Shown: piece after piece, positions 5,816-7,111 of the stretch | How positions within the stretch are numbered: the stretch's first letter is position 1 | Layout of the letters: the number at the start of each line of letters is the position of its first letter | DNA from: Bacillota bacterium | GTDB taxonomy: Bacteria; Bacillota; Clostridia; Lachnospirales; Lachnospiraceae | NCBI GenBank assembly: GCA_023420935.1 | Contig: JAEZUR010000073.1 | Span: 1 to 7,111 of the forward strand | Direction: 5' to 3' | Length of the DNA: 7,111 nucleotides | Notes under the pieces: model-generated | The model's input: only the letters and a program-made list of their open reading frames with translations | Databases searched by the model: none | Told to the model about the DNA's origin: nothing | Program-made: the position numbers and the translations under genes

Positions 5816-6724
5816 ATGAAAAAGACTTTAAGTTTGATCCTTATTTTAAGTATGATGTTTTCTTTGATCGCATGCAATAACAATTCAAAAGAGGCTGATT
5901 CTAATCATACGAAACTTGCCGTGTCGGTTACCTTTAATGCAATGGCTGAATTCGCACAAGCAGTTGGACAAGATAAGGTTGATGTAACAACAATCATACC
6001 CGCAGGTACTGAACCACATGACTTTGAACCAAAAGCTGCTGATATTACAGGAATAAGTAAGGCTTCTGTATTTATATATAACGGACTCGGAATGGAATCA
6101 TGGGTCGATGATGCTATTTCAGCTGCAGAGAATGATAATCTGGTAGTAATTGATTCTTCCCTTCACTCCGACCCTATTCAAAATACTGAAGAAGAAGAAA
6201 TTGAAGAACACGGTAGCTACGATCCTCATTTATGGTTAGGTATAAAAAGTGCTCAAATTCAGGTACAGAATATTGCAGATGGACTCGCAAAAGCTGATCC
6301 AGATAACAAAGAATTTTATGAGAAAAATGCAACGGAATACATTGGTCAATTGGAAGCAATTTATAGTGAGTATAAGGATAAATTTGCATCAATAGAAAAC
6401 AAAAGCTTTGTGACTGGACATGCTGCCTTTCACTATTTTTGCAAAGATTTTGGACTAACACAAAACAGTGTGGAAGATGTTTTTGCAGAAGGCGAACCAA
6501 GTACACAACAGCTTGCAAATTTAGTGGATTACTGTAAGACCAATCATGTAACTACCATTTTTGCTGAGGATATGGCTAGTCCTGAAATCTCACAGACCTT
6601 AGCCAATGAAGTTGGAGCAGATGTGCAAATCATTCACACCATGGAAAGTAAAGAAAATGATGTGACCTATTTGGATCGCATGAAGGATAATTGTGAAAAG
6701 ATTTACACGAGTCTTTCCAAATAA
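5816..6724 (+). CDS. znuA: Zinc-binding lipoprotein ZnuA/AdcA-type
   Basis: Surface-anchored metal-binding component (cluster A-I, ZinT-less) of the zinc ABC importer, 302 residues. A lipoprotein signal peptide ends in LIAC with the lipidated Cys20. Likely metal ligands are His68 (GTEPHDFEP), His138 (YDPHLWL), His202 (TGHAAFHYF) and an acidic residue, probably Glu277 (HTMES). Histidine at the third position is the zinc-type pattern, whereas manganese-type PsaA proteins carry Glu there. The metal-chaperoning loop before His138 is short and acidic (EEEEIEEHG at 125-133) with a single His, in place of the long His-rich loop of many ZnuA proteins. The start is set by AAAGGAGG at 5802-5809, six bases from the ATG. 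It is transcribed alone, divergently from znuCB-zur, from a strong promoter overlapped by a Zur-like site. Confidence 0.94.
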   Translation: MKKTLSLILILSMMFSLIACNNNSKEADSNHTKLAVSVTFNAMAEFAQAVGQDKVDVTTIIPAGTEPHDFEPKAADITGISKASVFIYNGLGMESWVDDAISAAENDNLVVIDSSLHSDPIQNTEEEEIEEHGSYDPHLWLGIKSAQIQVQNIADGLAKADPDNKEFYEKNATEYIGQLEAIYSEYKDKFASIENKSFVTGHAAFHYFCKDFGLTQNSVEDVFAEGEPSTQQLANLVDYCKTNHVTTIFAEDMASPEISQTLANEVGADVQIIHTMESKENDVTYLDRMKDNCEKIYTSLSK

Positions 6725-6759
6725 GAATCTTCCCAAATATCATATAATTAAAACCAAGA

Positions 6760-6796
6760 AAGGGCTACTGCAAATTACTTATTTGCAGTAGCCCTT
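6760..6796. terminator. Convergent terminator between znuA and adenine deaminase
   Basis: A perfect 16-bp inverted repeat (arms 6760-6775 and 6781-6796, AAGGGCTACTGCAAAT and its complement) with a 5-base loop, 35 bases after the znuA stop and seven bases after the ade stop. On the minus strand it is followed by TTTCTTGGTTTT, on the plus strand by a poorer CTTATTCC. It probably serves both genes, with better U-richness for ade. Confidence 0.87.
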
Positions 6797-6803
6797 ATTC
6801 CAT

Positions 6804-7111
6804 CTATCTTAAGAATTTACCTTCTGATACATGATATATTCCTCTTGTGGTAATACGAATCTCTGGTATTACTGGCAAAGCCATGAAAGATAAAGTAATA
6901 AATGGATCCATGTTTTTAGAAATACCCATCTCATGCGCTTTTGAAATAATCGTATGTAAGATTTGATTTACTGTGTCAAAACCAATATCACTCATTAAGC
7001 CCATAATTGGTAACGGTAAAGTCCCTACGATGTTTCCTTGTTCTACCAAAGTATAACCGCCTTGAGTACGAATTAACTCATTTACAGCGATTGTCATATC
7101 CTCATCATTAT
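6804..7111 (-). CDS. ade: Adenine deaminase, C-terminal part only
   Basis: The last 101 residues of an adenine deaminase (adenine to hypoxanthine plus ammonia, purine salvage), a cytoplasmic metal-dependent amidohydrolase. The reading frame is open to the right edge and begins with NDEDM, so the ATG at 7097 is an internal Met and not a start; the gene continues beyond the window. Recognisable C-terminal family stretches are GGYTLVEQGNIVGTLPLPI, then GLMSD, and DPFITLSFMALPVIPEIRIT followed by RGIYHV. The catalytic metal-binding residues lie in the missing part. It converges on znuA with a shared terminator, and nothing suggests functional coupling to zinc uptake. Confidence 0.9.
   Translation of the reverse strand, partial: NDEDMTIAVNELIRTQGGYTLVEQGNIVGTLPLPIMGLMSDIGFDTVNQILHTIISKAHEMGISKNMDPFITLSFMALPVIPEIRITTRGIYHVSEGKFLR

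Noticed and set aside
6174..6518. A 114-codon minus-strand frame inside znuA
   Set aside because: Antisense to well-conserved znuA ligand regions, no ribosome site, low-complexity translation.
7095..7097. ATG as the start of a 97-residue small protein
   Set aside because: The frame stays open upstream to the window edge and encodes NDED before this Met, matching the interior of adenine deaminase.

Overview
The window looks like chromosomal DNA of an AT-rich, Gram-positive, clostridial-type Firmicute (a Lachnospiraceae-like genome is my best guess). The grounds are strong AAAGGAGG-type ribosome sites before most genes, lipoprotein solute-binding proteins in place of periplasmic ones, compact operons, and a short MalF lacking the large periplasmic loop of the enterobacterial protein. 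All genes look intact. I see no mobile element, CRISPR array, tRNA or rRNA.

Layout. (1) 1-2834, minus strand: a maltose/maltodextrin-type ABC sugar importer in the order malE (lipoprotein binding protein), malF and malG (permeases). malG runs off the left edge. A hairpin separates malE from malF, and malF and malG overlap as ATGA. A LacI-family/cre-like palindrome abuts the malE ribosome site. (2) 2835-3096: malE leader and upstream DNA, plus the terminator of the next operon. (3) 3097-5611, minus strand: a tightly packed operon znuC-znuB-zur-hydrolase, encoding the ATPase and permease of a zinc ABC importer, a Fur-family regulator (probably Zur) and a small dienelactone-hydrolase-family protein. 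(4) 5612-5815: a divergent control region with two nearly identical 19-bp palindromic elements exactly 100 bp apart, one on the znuC side and one at the predicted start of znuA transcription. (5) 5816-6724, plus strand: znuA, the zinc-binding lipoprotein. (6) 6760-6796: a strong terminator hairpin shared with the convergent 3' end of an adenine deaminase gene, which enters from the right edge.

How it works together. ZnuA would capture zinc at the cell surface and pass it to ZnuB, driven by ZnuC. The Fur-family protein sits inside the operon it probably controls. When zinc is plentiful it should bind the paired palindromes and silence both divergent arms, including its own gene. The hydrolase is the unexplained member: it is translationally packed behind zur and so probably belongs to the zinc-limitation regulon. 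The sugar importer and the adenine deaminase look like unrelated neighbours.

Nothing here is clearly a new class of system. The points most worth following are the zur-linked serine hydrolase, the unusual TGCAAAT-N-ATTTGCA type operator architecture, and the post-transcriptional hairpin in the sugar operon.
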